A DNA stretch of 64,000 bases from Pseudomonadota bacterium (GTDB lineage Bacteria > Pseudomonadota > Gammaproteobacteria > Steroidobacterales > Steroidobacteraceae). Below the pieces are notes generated by a model. The model searched no databases, had not been told where the DNA came from, and saw nothing but the letters and a program-made list of their open reading frames with translations. A program made the translations under genes and the position numbers. Positions 54,225 to 62,709 of the stretch are shown piece by piece. Positions within the stretch are counted from its first letter, which is position 1. Each line of letters starts with the position of its first letter. The stretch is taken from the NCBI GenBank assembly GCA_021805865.1, contig JAJZDX010000015.1, positions 55,387 through 119,386 on the forward strand, written 5' to 3'.

Positions 54225-55694
54225 TCAGAGCCCGCCGAGGCAAAGATACTTCAAGTTCAGGTAGTCCTCCACACCGTGCGTCGATCCCTCACGGCCGATG
54301 CCGCTGTCCTTCACGCCTCCGAACGGCGCCTCCGCGGTCGTGATGACTCCGGCGTTGATACCGATCATTCCGCTTTGGATGGCACGAGAGACACGGAACG
54401 TGCGCGCCAGATCGCGTGTGTAGAAGTAGGCTGCGAGCCCGAACTCCGTGGAATTCGCCGCATCGATTCCATCCTGCTCTTCCCTGAAGCGGAAAAGCGC
54501 CGCAATGGGACCGAAGGTCTCCTCATGCGCAATGAGCATGTCCGGCGTCGCCTCGGCGAGTACAGTTGGCTCGAAGAACGTCGCGCCGAGGGCGTGCCGT
54601 TTGCCGCCCGTCAACACCCGGGCACCCTTGGCGCGCGCATCCTGAACATGTGATTCGACCTTCTTCACCGCTGCCTCATTGATCAGCGGTCCCTGCTCCA
54701 CGCCCTCCTCGAAGCCGTTACCGACCTTCATCTTTCTGGCGCGCTCGGTCAGCCGCTGCGCAAACGCATCATAGATACCGTCCTGAACATGGAACCGGTT
54801 GGTGCAGACGCAAGTCTGGCCGCTGTTTCGGAACTTGCCGGCAATCGCATTTTCGATGACCAGGTCGAGATCCGCATCGTCGAAAACGATGGTGGGCGCA
54901 TTGCCGCCGAGTTCCATGGAGAGCTTCTTCATGGTGTCCGCGGACTGCTTGTAGAGCAGCTTGCCGACCCGGGTTGAGCCCGTGAAGGTGATCTTTCGGA
55001 CCAATGGATTCTTGGTGAGCTCGCCGCCGACCACCGCACCCTCACCCGTCACAACATTGATCACGCCGTCCGGGATGCCCGCCTTCTGCGCCAGGACCGC
55101 GTACAACAGGCCGCAGTACGGGGTGAATTCCGACGGCTTGATGACGATGGTGCAGCCGGCAGCCAGCGCCGGCGCCACCTTGCGCGCCAGCATTGAGAAC
55201 GGAAAATTCCAGGGTGAGATCGCACCTACGACTCCGACCGGCTCCCGCGTAACGAGGATCTGGCGGTCCTTCCAGGGCGAGGGAACGATTTCGCCGTTGA
55301 TGCGCCGCGCCTCTTCCGCGAACCACTGGATGTAATCCGCGCCGAGCTTCATTTCCGTGCGCGCCTCGGCCAGGGGCTTGCCTTGCTCGAGCGTCAGCAT
55401 GGTGGCGAAGGTTTCCTGGTTATCACGGACGATTTTGGCCATCCGGTGGAGCAGCTCTGCTCGGTGAGCGGCCGTCGTCAGGGACCAGGAGGTGAAGGCG
55501 GCCTGAGCGGCGTCGATGGCGCGGTGCGTCTCCTGGGCACTCACCCAGGGGATCCGGCCTATCAGCTTTTCAGTGGCGGGATCGATCACCTCGTACGTGC
55601 GTCCGTCGTCGGCGGACACCCATTTGCCGCCGATGAAGTTGGCCTCCTTCAGCCACCCGGACCCTTTGATCTGCTCTAGCGAAGTGTCTGTCAT
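54225..55694 (-). CDS. gabD: NAD(P)-dependent succinate-semialdehyde dehydrogenase
   Basis: A 489-residue aldehyde dehydrogenase of the GabD type: FIGGKWVSADDGRTYEVIDPAT at the start, SPWNFPFSMLARKVAPALAAGCTIVIKPSE, the catalytic Glu in KKLSMELGGNAP, the catalytic Cys in FRNSGQTCVCTNRFHVQDGIYD (the CVC pattern of succinate-semialdehyde dehydrogenases), and EETFGPIAALFRF. It would convert succinate semialdehyde to succinate in GABA or related catabolism. Start at MTDTSLEQI (55694), AGGAG upstream. The IS66-type element begins only 36 bases upstream of the start codon and probably separates the gene from its native promoter. Confidence 0.92.
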   Translation of the reverse strand: MTDTSLEQIKGSGWLKEANFIGGKWVSADDGRTYEVIDPATEKLIGRIPWVSAQETHRAIDAAQAAFTSWSLTTAAHRAELLHRMAKIVRDNQETFATMLTLEQGKPLAEARTEMKLGADYIQWFAEEARRINGEIVPSPWKDRQILVTREPVGVVGAISPWNFPFSMLARKVAPALAAGCTIVIKPSEFTPYCGLLYAVLAQKAGIPDGVINVVTGEGAVVGGELTKNPLVRKITFTGSTRVGKLLYKQSADTMKKLSMELGGNAPTIVFDDADLDLVIENAIAGKFRNSGQTCVCTNRFHVQDGIYDAFAQRLTERARKMKVGNGFEEGVEQGPLINEAAVKKVESHVQDARAKGARVLTGGKRHALGATFFEPTVLAEATPDMLIAHEETFGPIAALFRFREEQDGIDAANSTEFGLAAYFYTRDLARTFRVSRAIQSGMIGINAGVITTAEAPFGGVKDSGIGREGSTHGVEDYLNLKYLCLGGL

Positions 55695-55839
55695 GGTCGT
55701 CTCCTGCATATGTGAATGCATAGCTTGAAAGTAACTGCTCACCCCCGAGCACTCCCGCTACATTGAACGGATGCTTGACAACGTAGCGATTTGATCCTAC
55801 GCTGCTGTTCCATCTTCGGGAGGGACAGGTTCGGCGGCG

Positions 55840-56505
55840 GTGGGGGCGTATTTCGGATCCAAGGCGACCTCGGGGCTGTGTCAGGCGATCATCGCCCTGA
55901 TGCCCCCGCACGACACCTTTATCGAGAGTCACCTCGGCGGCGGGGCGATCATGCAGCGCAAGCCCCCCGCACTGCGCAACATTGGCATCGACCTCAATGA
56001 GCGGGCACTGGAGCAGTTCCAGTGCGAGTATCCGGTGGAGCGGGTGCATGCTCACGCGCACCGGTACCTGGCGGACTTTGACTATCGCGGCCGGGAACTC
56101 GTTTACTGCGACCCACCGTACCTGCACGCGACGCGCAGCTCGCAGCGTCGCTACCGGTTCGAGTACCAGGAGCGCGATCACCTTGAGCTGCTGGCCTTGC
56201 TGAGGAAGCTGCCGTGCCCGGTGATCCTCTCTGGCTATCCCTCGACGCTGTACGATGAGCAGCTTTCCGGCTGGCGCAGCCTTGAGCTGCAGGTGATGAA
56301 CCAGGCAGGCGTGCGCACCGAGAAGCTCTGGTTCAACTTCGCCCCCGATCGGGTGCATTGGGCGCGCCACGCGGGGCGCAACCACACCCACCGCCAGACG
56401 ATCAAGCGTAGGGCCCAGAGCTGGGCTCGACGCTATGCGGCGATGCCACCGGCCGAGCGTCTGGCGGTATTGGCCGGGCTGATGGCTGTGGAGGCCGGCG
56501 AGTAG
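55840..56505 (+). CDS. D12-class DNA adenine methyltransferase in the IS
   Basis: A 221-residue protein similar to Dam/D12-class N6-adenine methylases. The SAM-binding motif I region is YFGSKATSGLCQAIIALMPPHDTFIESHLGGGAIM, followed by IGIDLNERAL, and the catalytic DPPY is in YCDPPYLHATRSSQ. The target-recognition part (about 125-165) is short. Starts with GTG at 55840. The gene lies inside the insertion element upstream of the transposase and reads in the same direction (18-base gap), so it travels with the element. It could mark the element's DNA and control transposition, or simply be cargo. Confidence 0.85.
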   Translation: MGAYFGSKATSGLCQAIIALMPPHDTFIESHLGGGAIMQRKPPALRNIGIDLNERALEQFQCEYPVERVHAHAHRYLADFDYRGRELVYCDPPYLHATRSSQRRYRFEYQERDHLELLALLRKLPCPVILSGYPSTLYDEQLSGWRSLELQVMNQAGVRTEKLWFNFAPDRVHWARHAGRNHTHRQTIKRRAQSWARRYAAMPPAERLAVLAGLMAVEAGE

Positions 56506-56523
56506 CCGCCCGCACCTGCTCTC

Positions 56524-57972
56524 GTGGCGAGCGTCAATACGCAATCCCTGCGCGAGGAGTTCGAGGCGCGCAAAGGCCGCTTCGCGCAGATGGGTGCTGA
56601 CGGGAAGATCACGGCGGAAAGTCGCGCCTTGTTCGAGGCGCAGCTGATGCTGCTCTCGGTGCTGATGGCGGTCTTCATGGAAAGGAACACCCGCAAAACC
56701 AGCACGAACTCCAGCAAACCCTCCTCCCAGATCGAGAAAGATGAGACCGCGGTCAGCCGCCCCGGTACCCATACCAAGGGCAAGGCGTACGACCCGAGCC
56801 GCTCGGCGAACACGCGTACCGTCGAGACCGTTGAGCTCTCCAAGGTCAGCTCCTGCGAGGAATGTGGGGAGGATCTGCGCGCGGTCCGACCTCACGGTCA
56901 CGAGCGGCGCACCCAGATCGACATCGTCTTCGAGAAGGTCGTGAGCCACGTCGACGCCGAGATCAAATCCTGCCCACACTGCGGCACCGAGACCCGCGCG
57001 CCGTTCCCCGAGACCTTCTGCGGTCCCGTGCAGTACGGCTCGGGCATCAAGGCGTACGCGCTGAACCTGCTGATCGCCCAGGTGATCTCCCTGAAGCGCG
57101 TGCAGCACTCGATTCAGACCCTGATCGGCCTTGCCATCTCCGAGGCCACGATCTTGAAGTACGTACTGCAGCTGCACCTGGCGCTCGCTCGCTGGGAGCA
57201 GATGGCGATCGATCGGATCCTCATCCAGCCGGCGATGCATGTCGATGAGACTTCCATCCGTGTCGAGAAGCACAATCACTGGATCCACGTCTGCTCGGCA
57301 GGGGATATCACGCTGAAGTTCGTGCATGAGAAGCGGGGCCCGGAGGCGAGGGCCGCCATCGGCATCATCCCCCGCTACGCAGGGGTGATCGTGCACGACT
57401 GCTGGGCCTCCTACCTGTCCTATGAACACTGCCGCCATGGGCTCTGTGGCGCGCATCTGTTGCGCGAGCTGACCTTCGTCGTCGAGGCGAACGACTACGC
57501 CTGGGCCGGCAACATGAAGCGGCTCCTTCAGCAGACCTGCGCCCGGGTCTCCAAGCGCCAGCGCAAAAGGCTTACCCCGCGCGAATACGACGCCTTGCAG
57601 AAACGCTACCGCAACATCCTCACCCGTGGCGAGCGGGAGCTGCCGCCCATCCCGGCAAAGCAGTATGGCAAACGGGGCAGGGTCGCCAAGTCCGACGCCC
57701 ATAACCTCTGGGAGCGCCTGAAGGAGCACGAAAGCGCCGTGCTGTTGTTCGCCAAGGACTCCCATGGCCCGTTCACCAATAACCGCGCTGAGAGGGATCT
57801 GCGTATGAGCAAAGTAAAACAGAAAGTCTGCGGCTGCTTCCGTAAAGCCGAGTTCTCCCAGGCGTATTGCCGCATCTCCAGCTATCTGCAGACCATGGCC
57901 AACCAAGGTTACAACCCTCTCGTCGCTATCCAAATGGCCCTATCCGGCCAGCTCTATGCCGAAAAGGCGTGA
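56524..57972 (+). CDS. IS66-family transposase (TnpC-type)
   Basis: A 482-residue transposase. It has a helical N-terminus with a leucine-rich coil, a linker of Ser/Lys/Pro, a zinc finger (CEECGEDL...CPHCGTE, about 115-160), and the DDE catalytic core. The core has Asp in MHVDETSIRVEKHNHWIHVC, Asp in VIVHDCWASYLSY, and Glu in NNRAERDLRMSKVKQKVCGCFR. This is the IS66 family pattern. No TnpA/TnpB accessory genes are present, as in the single-transposase branch of the family. GTG start. It stops 8 bases before the right end of the element, inside the terminal repeat. Confidence 0.93.
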   Translation: MASVNTQSLREEFEARKGRFAQMGADGKITAESRALFEAQLMLLSVLMAVFMERNTRKTSTNSSKPSSQIEKDETAVSRPGTHTKGKAYDPSRSANTRTVETVELSKVSSCEECGEDLRAVRPHGHERRTQIDIVFEKVVSHVDAEIKSCPHCGTETRAPFPETFCGPVQYGSGIKAYALNLLIAQVISLKRVQHSIQTLIGLAISEATILKYVLQLHLALARWEQMAIDRILIQPAMHVDETSIRVEKHNHWIHVCSAGDITLKFVHEKRGPEARAAIGIIPRYAGVIVHDCWASYLSYEHCRHGLCGAHLLRELTFVVEANDYAWAGNMKRLLQQTCARVSKRQRKRLTPREYDALQKRYRNILTRGERELPPIPAKQYGKRGRVAKSDAHNLWERLKEHESAVLLFAKDSHGPFTNNRAERDLRMSKVKQKVCGCFRKAEFSQAYCRISSYLQTMANQGYNPLVAIQMALSGQLYAEKA

Positions 57973-57980
57973 GCAGTTAC

Positions 57981-58316
57981 CTCGCCACCACATCGGTAGG
58001 GGCGTCGACTCGGAAAAAGCTTTGGGACAAAGTACTGCTCTTAGGAACTCCCGCAACACTCTCGGACCGCGCATCTTCGTACCAGACCGTCTGTCATCCA
58101 GTCTGATACGACGACACGCAAATATCGAGACGTAGACCGATTGCGCAAGCCAATAAACGGCGCTTCATGATCCCACATGGCGCGGTCCTTGACGATTCGA
58201 AATCAAGGTGTCGTGATACCAGGCGGTCACTCAGCTCAAATGATCGATCTGCGGGAGCGGTGGGTGACCCCTTCTGTCCGGTGACGTCGTTGCACAACGC
58301 ACAGCGAGGGCGCGAA
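57981..58316. other. Gap to the right of the insertion element
   Basis: 336 bases with no recognisable gene. Short frames on both strands have no start signals. This DNA may be part of what was disrupted when the IS66-type element inserted or deleted flanking sequence. Confidence 0.35.
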
Positions 58317-59333
58317 TCAAGTAACGAGAATGACCTTGCCGGTGCTTTTGCGCGATTCGATGTAGGTGTGTGCGTCGCCCGCCTGCGCGAGGGGAAATGT
58401 CCGATCCACGTGAGGACGCACCCATCCTGCATTCACGCCATCAACCAACGCCTTCATCCAGGCCTCGATCTTCGGTGTCTCGTGCCACAGGTGTCCGAGA
58501 TTAACGCCAAACACTGAGCGGTTCCGGTTCATCAATGCCACCGGATTGAACCACGGCATGACCAACCCCACCTTCAGCAGCTTGAGCGGGCCAGGCAGCC
58601 TCGATTTAGTCATCATAGACGCACCGAACACACCCAACCTGCCTGTGTGGCGCAGAGCGCGATAGCTCTTCCTCCATTCCGATCCGCCCAGTGGGTCGGT
58701 AACAAGCTCTACGCCGCGCCCTTGCGTGAGTCTTGCCACCTCGCGCGCCCAGTCGAGCGTCGTGTAGTCGATCGCCTCATGGAGTCCCCGCTGCTTGAGA
58801 AAGCCATGCTTACGAGCGCTCGCCGTGCCGTAGATCGTGGCGCCGATGTGGCGGGCGATGTCGATAGCTGCCAGACCAACCCCGCTACCAGCGTTATGGA
58901 TGAGCACCGTCTCGTCTCTCTTCAGCGCGCCCATCACGACCAGCAACTGCCAGGCGGTCAGATAGTTGACCGGAATGGCAGCCGCTTTCTCGAAGCTCAA
59001 AGAGGCGGGCTTCTCGAAGACCCGAGTTTCGGGCACCACTACGGTATCGGCATAGCCGCCAAAGCGCGTGAGCGCGAAGACCTCCTTGCCGGTCCAGGCG
59101 GGATCCGCCCGCGGGCCAACGGCGTCAACGGTTCCAGAGACTTCGTAGCCAACCACGGCCGGTAGCTTTGGCGCATCCGGATAGAGACCCTTGCGCGCGA
59201 GGATGTCCGCAAAGTTGATGCCAATGGCTCTGACCCTGATGCGTAGTTCTCCATTTTTCGGTTCCAACTCGGGAGCTTCGCGCAGTATCAGCTTCTCGGG
59301 GCCTCCGGTGGCGATGATCCAGATTTGCTTCAT
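58317..59333 (-). CDS. Zinc-free MDR oxidoreductase (quinone reductase/VAT1-like)
   Basis: A 338-residue medium-chain reductase: N-terminal GroES-like fold (MKQIWIIATGGPEKLILREAPELEPKNGELRIRVRAIGINFADILARKGLYPDAPKLPAVVGYEVSGTV), then the cofactor-binding domain with HNAGSGVGLAAIDIARHIGA. There is no Cys-rich structural zinc lobe, which marks the quinone-oxidoreductase branch. The pattern VELVTDPLGGSEWRKSYRALRHTGRLGVFGAS resembles VAT1-like members, usually NADPH-dependent reductases of quinones or unsaturated carbonyls. Single gene. Confidence 0.9.
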   Translation of the reverse strand: MKQIWIIATGGPEKLILREAPELEPKNGELRIRVRAIGINFADILARKGLYPDAPKLPAVVGYEVSGTVDAVGPRADPAWTGKEVFALTRFGGYADTVVVPETRVFEKPASLSFEKAAAIPVNYLTAWQLLVVMGALKRDETVLIHNAGSGVGLAAIDIARHIGATIYGTASARKHGFLKQRGLHEAIDYTTLDWAREVARLTQGRGVELVTDPLGGSEWRKSYRALRHTGRLGVFGASMMTKSRLPGPLKLLKVGLVMPWFNPVALMNRNRSVFGVNLGHLWHETPKIEAWMKALVDGVNAGWVRPHVDRTFPLAQAGDAHTYIESRKSTGKVILVT

Positions 59334-59506
59334 GGCGGGTATACCGGCTCAGTTCTCAGCAGACAGCTTCCTTTGGCAGCGTCCCGAGCACACGAACGAC
59401 CAATTACAGCGTTCTCTATCGTCCCGTTGAGCAACTGCAAATGGCCGGTTTGAGGTGAAGCGGGAAACGGAACGAATGCCCGCAATCCCCTCACGATATC
59501 AGACAT

Positions 59507-59821
59507 TCAGCCGCGGCCGATTATTCGGCCAAGATACCGATTTGACGATCCGAGCGCCAGCAGCGACCGCACCGGCAGGCCGAGGGAAACGGTTGGATCG
59601 CCGGCCTCCAATTTCTCCACACGCGACGGACTGAATTACGCTGACTTGGCCAGTTGAGTTTTCGAAAGGCTACGCGCGTGGCGTCTTGCCTTCAATCCGC
59701 GCGCGAAGTTAAGTCGCAGCTCAGTGTATTCGGACTCCTGGCCTGACAGATCCAGGAAGTCCTCAACGCTTCCGATTTTTCAGCCCCTCGCCTCGAGGCT
59801 CTTTCGCTTCCCGGCTCGCAT
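59507..59821 (-). pseudogene. XRE-family antitoxin with two nonsense codons
   Basis: A 105-codon frame from ATG 59821 reads MRAGKRKSLEARG-stop-KIGSVEDFLDLSGQESEYTELRLNFARGLKARRHARSLSKTQLAKSA-stop-FSPSRVEKLEAGDPTVSLGLPVRSLLALGSSNRYLGRIIGRG. It has the size and sequence of XRE-type antitoxins paired with RelE/HigB-like toxins. The frame is unbroken; only two codons are stops, the first in place of the expected Trp. That is real decay, not indel error. A toxin remnant lies just upstream. Confidence 0.65.
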
Positions 59822-59844
59822 CGTCGTTACTCTTCAGTCTCTTT

Positions 59845-59936
59845 TGGCAAACACACCCAAGAGCCGAATGGCATCGGTTTCAATGCCATACACCAGCCGC
59901 CACGTTCGTGCTCTCGTCATTGATCCGTAGCTCATT
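59845..59936 (-). pseudogene. 3' remnant of a RelE/HigB-type toxin gene
   Basis: About 29 codons on the minus strand read RARTWRLVYGIETDAIRLLGVFAKRD and then a stop. This matches the C-terminal beta strands of RelE/HigB-like toxins (RLVYxxxxDAIxxLxVFAKK). The toxin's front is gone. It sits directly before the antitoxin remnant in the usual toxin-first order. Confidence 0.5.
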
Positions 59937-60199
59937 ACAGCGGGCGGCAATCCACGGCATTGGTCGGGACTGCGGCATAACAAACTTCTAACTTTGCTGC
60001 AGCCACCACAGCGGAAAGCCGGTCTCGATTCGAGCCGCCTGTGAAAACGGCGGAGTCTTGATCTGGCTGTGGAGCCACGAAAGAGGTTTGTCCTTCCGGC
60101 TCACAGATTGAAGTATATGTCAGTTCCCACATATGGCAAGTCTTTCGTTTTTGCCCTTCAGTCCGCGTTTCGACGGCGGCCTCAGTAGTTATGGCTCTA

Positions 60200-60487
60200 T
60201 TAAAAATTTTGAATGTCGACGCCTGGTCAAGGGTACATGCCGACTTACAGGAATGTCTGGACTGGATCGTGCCGCTTTCCGAATCGCATCTACGCGCTCT
60301 ATTGAGAGCATGGATCCAGCACTACAATCGCGGGCCGCACATGGCCTTGGGATCTGGGATTCCGGACCCTCCTGCCACCGTCTCGCCGAAGCCCTCTTCA
60401 CGGCACCACCGCGGAGAATCCTACGCGGTACAAACAGATTCCGTCCTCTGCGGTCTCCATCATGAATACCGTCTTGCCGCCGCCTGA
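60200..60487 (+). pseudogene. 3' remnant of a DDE integrase-type transposase
   Basis: The sequence LQECLDWIVPLSESHLRALLRAWIQHYNRGPHMALGSGIPDPPATVSPKPSSRHHRGESYAVQTDSVLCGLHHEYRLAAA matches the end of retroviral-integrase-like transposases (the ECLDWxxxLSExHLRxxLxxxxxHYNxxRPHxxLG stretch holding the catalytic Glu). Everything before it is missing, and the Arg of RPH is absent. A scar of an older insertion. Confidence 0.7.
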
Positions 60488-60589
60488 TGCAGTTTTTGCG
60501 GACCACAGTTGGGCCGGGCGTGGTGGTGAAAGCGTTACTGTTGCCGAGACATCATTGAGGCGATCGTGAAGGTTTGACGTCTCGTGGGA

Positions 60590-61756
60590 CTACCCGAGCA
60601 GTACCGGTATCGTTCCGCTCAACAGATACTCCAGAAGTTCCTGGACAGAGCGAATCGCCTTGCCAAATGGCAGACTTCCGGCGCCGCGGAAGAACAGACC
60701 CTTTTTGATGTCGCCGCGCAGGGCGGCCGCCAAGTGATTGTCGATGCAGAATTGGCCGATATTCGCGATCCCGTCGCGCAGCCCGCAGGTCGTCAGGCAG
60801 TCGAATGCCATGATGCACCGAGCGCGCTTGCTGGCATGTGACTGCGCGCGCGCCTCCCGATTCAGGTAGGTGTTCAGCCAGGGCGTCCTCACTGCTCGCG
60901 CGGGCAACCCCGCGACGCTGACGAATGTGACGACGTCCTCGGGCCTGGCCTCTGCAAGGACTTTCTTGAAGTTCGGATGGGCATCACATTCCTGGGTCAC
61001 GGCGAATGGTGTCCCGATCTGCACGGCGCTTGCACCCAGGCTGATGAGACGCTTCACCGCGTCGTGGGAACTGATGCCGCCGGCGAGAATAAGCGGAACC
61101 TTCTCCCCCTCGATACCGAGGTCCCGGTACAGCGAAGCCGCTTCTGCCAGGACCCGTTCGAAGTCAAAGCGCGGGTCGCCGAGATCGGCGATGGACGAAG
61201 CGCCCAGATGGCCGCCTGCAAAGCGTGGATGCTCGATCACCATCGCGTCGGGCAGCCGGCCTTTTCGCATCCACTTTCTGAGTACCACGCTCAAGCCTCG
61301 TACGTCTGAAAGAATCGGAACGAGGGCGATACCCGGGTAGCTCGCGGTGAGCTCCGGAAGATCCAATGGCAATCCGGCTCCGACCACAATGGCGTCCGCA
61401 CCGCTCGCGCACGCCTGACGCACATAGGACGCATACTCCGAGACGGCGCGCATTACGTTGACGGCGATCATTCCGTTGCCCTGAGAAATGGCCTTGGCTG
61501 CGGTAATCTCCCGGTCGAGGGCGGTGAGATTGGCGGCATTGATCCGCTCCTTGTCGAGGCAGCGCCCGGTCTGTGCCATGAGATCGGGGTGATGCCGTCG
61601 CAGGTCTACACTGGACAACGTGCCGACCGCACCATGCAGCGCGACCGTTCCGGCGAGACGCCGCGCGGATACGCCAACGCCCATGCCGCCCTGAATGACG
61701 GGCAATACGGGTCGCCCCTTGAGCCGCAGTGGCGGCAGATTGCTGTGCAAGACCAT
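60590..61756 (-). CDS. FMN-dependent nitronate monooxygenase-like enzyme
   Basis: A 388-residue TIM-barrel flavoprotein of the nitronate monooxygenase/2-nitropropane dioxygenase family (also the fold of FabK). It begins PVLPVIQGGMGVGVSARRLAGTVALHGAVGTLSSVDL, has IAVNVMRAVSEYASYVRQACASGADAIVVGAGLPLDLPEL, GGHLGASS with the catalytic-type His, and the phosphate-binding VPLILAGGISSHDAVKRLISLGASAVQIGTPFAVTQECDAH. The last 100 residues form a Cys-containing extension (CLTTCGLRDGIANIGQFCIDNHLAAAL) seen in the longer subfamily. Start MVLHSNLPPLRL at 61756; a Met at 61816 is possible. Confidence 0.88.
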   Translation of the reverse strand: MVLHSNLPPLRLKGRPVLPVIQGGMGVGVSARRLAGTVALHGAVGTLSSVDLRRHHPDLMAQTGRCLDKERINAANLTALDREITAAKAISQGNGMIAVNVMRAVSEYASYVRQACASGADAIVVGAGLPLDLPELTASYPGIALVPILSDVRGLSVVLRKWMRKGRLPDAMVIEHPRFAGGHLGASSIADLGDPRFDFERVLAEAASLYRDLGIEGEKVPLILAGGISSHDAVKRLISLGASAVQIGTPFAVTQECDAHPNFKKVLAEARPEDVVTFVSVAGLPARAVRTPWLNTYLNREARAQSHASKRARCIMAFDCLTTCGLRDGIANIGQFCIDNHLAAALRGDIKKGLFFRGAGSLPFGKAIRSVQELLEYLLSGTIPVLLG

Positions 61757-61964
61757 GAAATCAGCGTCTCCGGAGGGCAACCGAGCATGTTGTGGGGAAA
61801 GCAGGCGGCGGGACATTGATCTGGATCAATTTTGCCGCCCGCAGGTTCGTACCGCTCCCGTCTGCGGCACAGGTAGATGGCGTCGCGTTCAATGGGTTGC
61901 CTCACGGCGGATCTGGTGCATTAAGGGATCCTGGCACTGGATGTGGATCAGGGGATCACCGAAT

Positions 61965-62520
61965 TCACGCTAGGGCTGTATCCCATTGCTTTTTCAGCGA
62001 CCCGCAGCTCCACCGGCCCGGTCCGCACTTGAACGGCCGCTTGCGGATCCGATGCGCGAGCCCGATGCCCGAGAGAGTCACGGCGGCGGTCCGATAGGAC
62101 TTGAAGCCCAGCATAGGCCGGCAGCGGCGCTTGATCGCCCGGTGGTCCTGCTCGACGATATTGTTCAGGTACTGGCAGTTGCGTACCAGGACGTACATCC
62201 ACCGCCGATCTTCTCGACGGAGCCGGCGCAATGCCCAATGACTTTGCTTGTGCCCATCCAGTGTGATCTTGCGGGCCACCGTGGCGCGGAAGATGCAACC
62301 GTCTTGCGAAAAAAAGCCATTGCCGCAGCGGTTCCGCGGCCAGTCCGGAATACCGACTCGACGGTCTTTCCCTGCTTGTCGACGGCCCGATAGAGGTAGC
62401 CAGACTTCGGCCGAGTCCGAATGTACATCTCATCCACGCGCCAGGACGAGCCCACCGGCTTCGGGCGGCGGTTTCACCGGCGCGCATATTCCGGGACGTA
62501 CCACCGGACCTCGGCAGCTT
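61965..62520 (-). pseudogene. IS6-family transposase remnant
   Basis: In two main frames the sequence reads GSSWRVDEMYIRTRPKSGYLYRAVDKQGKTVESVFRTGRGTAAAMAFFRKTVASS and RKITLDGHKQSHWALRRLRREDRRWMYVLVRNCQYLNNIVEQDHRAIKRRCRPMLGFKSYRTAAVTLSGIGLAHRIRKRPF. This is the catalytic core of IS6/IS26-like transposases with DE(MT)Y, the NNIVEQDHRAIKRR Glu motif and the C-terminal 'GFKS..TA..TL.GIE' stretch. The N-terminal helix-turn-helix is damaged, and no terminal repeats could be matched. Dead copy. Confidence 0.75.
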
Positions 62521-62677
62521 TATTGGATTATTAATCAATCACTTGCAGCGCTTGCCTGACTCGTTCCCAGGCCCACCCAGGCACAATTACGGCACACCCA
62601 ATATCAGCGCGGCACATTCCTGGCACATCACCTCGTCTCATGGGGCGGCATGCGTGTCTTAGGCTTGAGAGCACTTG

Positions 62678-62708
62678 CACAAAACTTAAATAGTATTTAA
62701 GTTTTGTG
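62678..62708. promoter_or_regulatory. 31-bp perfect palindrome at the abiE promoter
   Basis: CACAAAACTTAAATA, a central G, and its exact reverse complement fill 62678-62708, ending one base before the abiEi ATG at 62710. All 15 pairs match. AbiEi antitoxins are known to repress their own operon by binding inverted repeats in the promoter, so this is the likely operator. It overlaps the start region itself, leaving no room for a normal ribosome-binding site. Confidence 0.7.
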
Positions 62709-62709
62709 T

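Larger units (their letters stand above)
55731..57980. mobile_element. IS66-type insertion sequence carrying a DNA methylase gene
   Basis: A 2250-base element bounded by inverted repeats: left GTAACTGCTCAC at 55731-55742 and its reverse complement GTGAGCAGTTAC at 57969-57980, a perfect 12-bp match, beginning with GTAA as is usual for IS66 elements. Inside are a D12-class adenine methylase gene and a single-gene transposase, both rightward. The 8 bases flanking each side (GCTTGAAA and CTCGCCAC) do not match, so the normal 8-bp target duplication is absent; one flank has probably been rearranged. The element looks intact otherwise. Confidence 0.85.

Noticed and set aside
61900..62560. Complete IS6-family element
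   Set aside because: The transposase is frameshifted and damaged at its N-terminus, and I could not match terminal inverted repeats.
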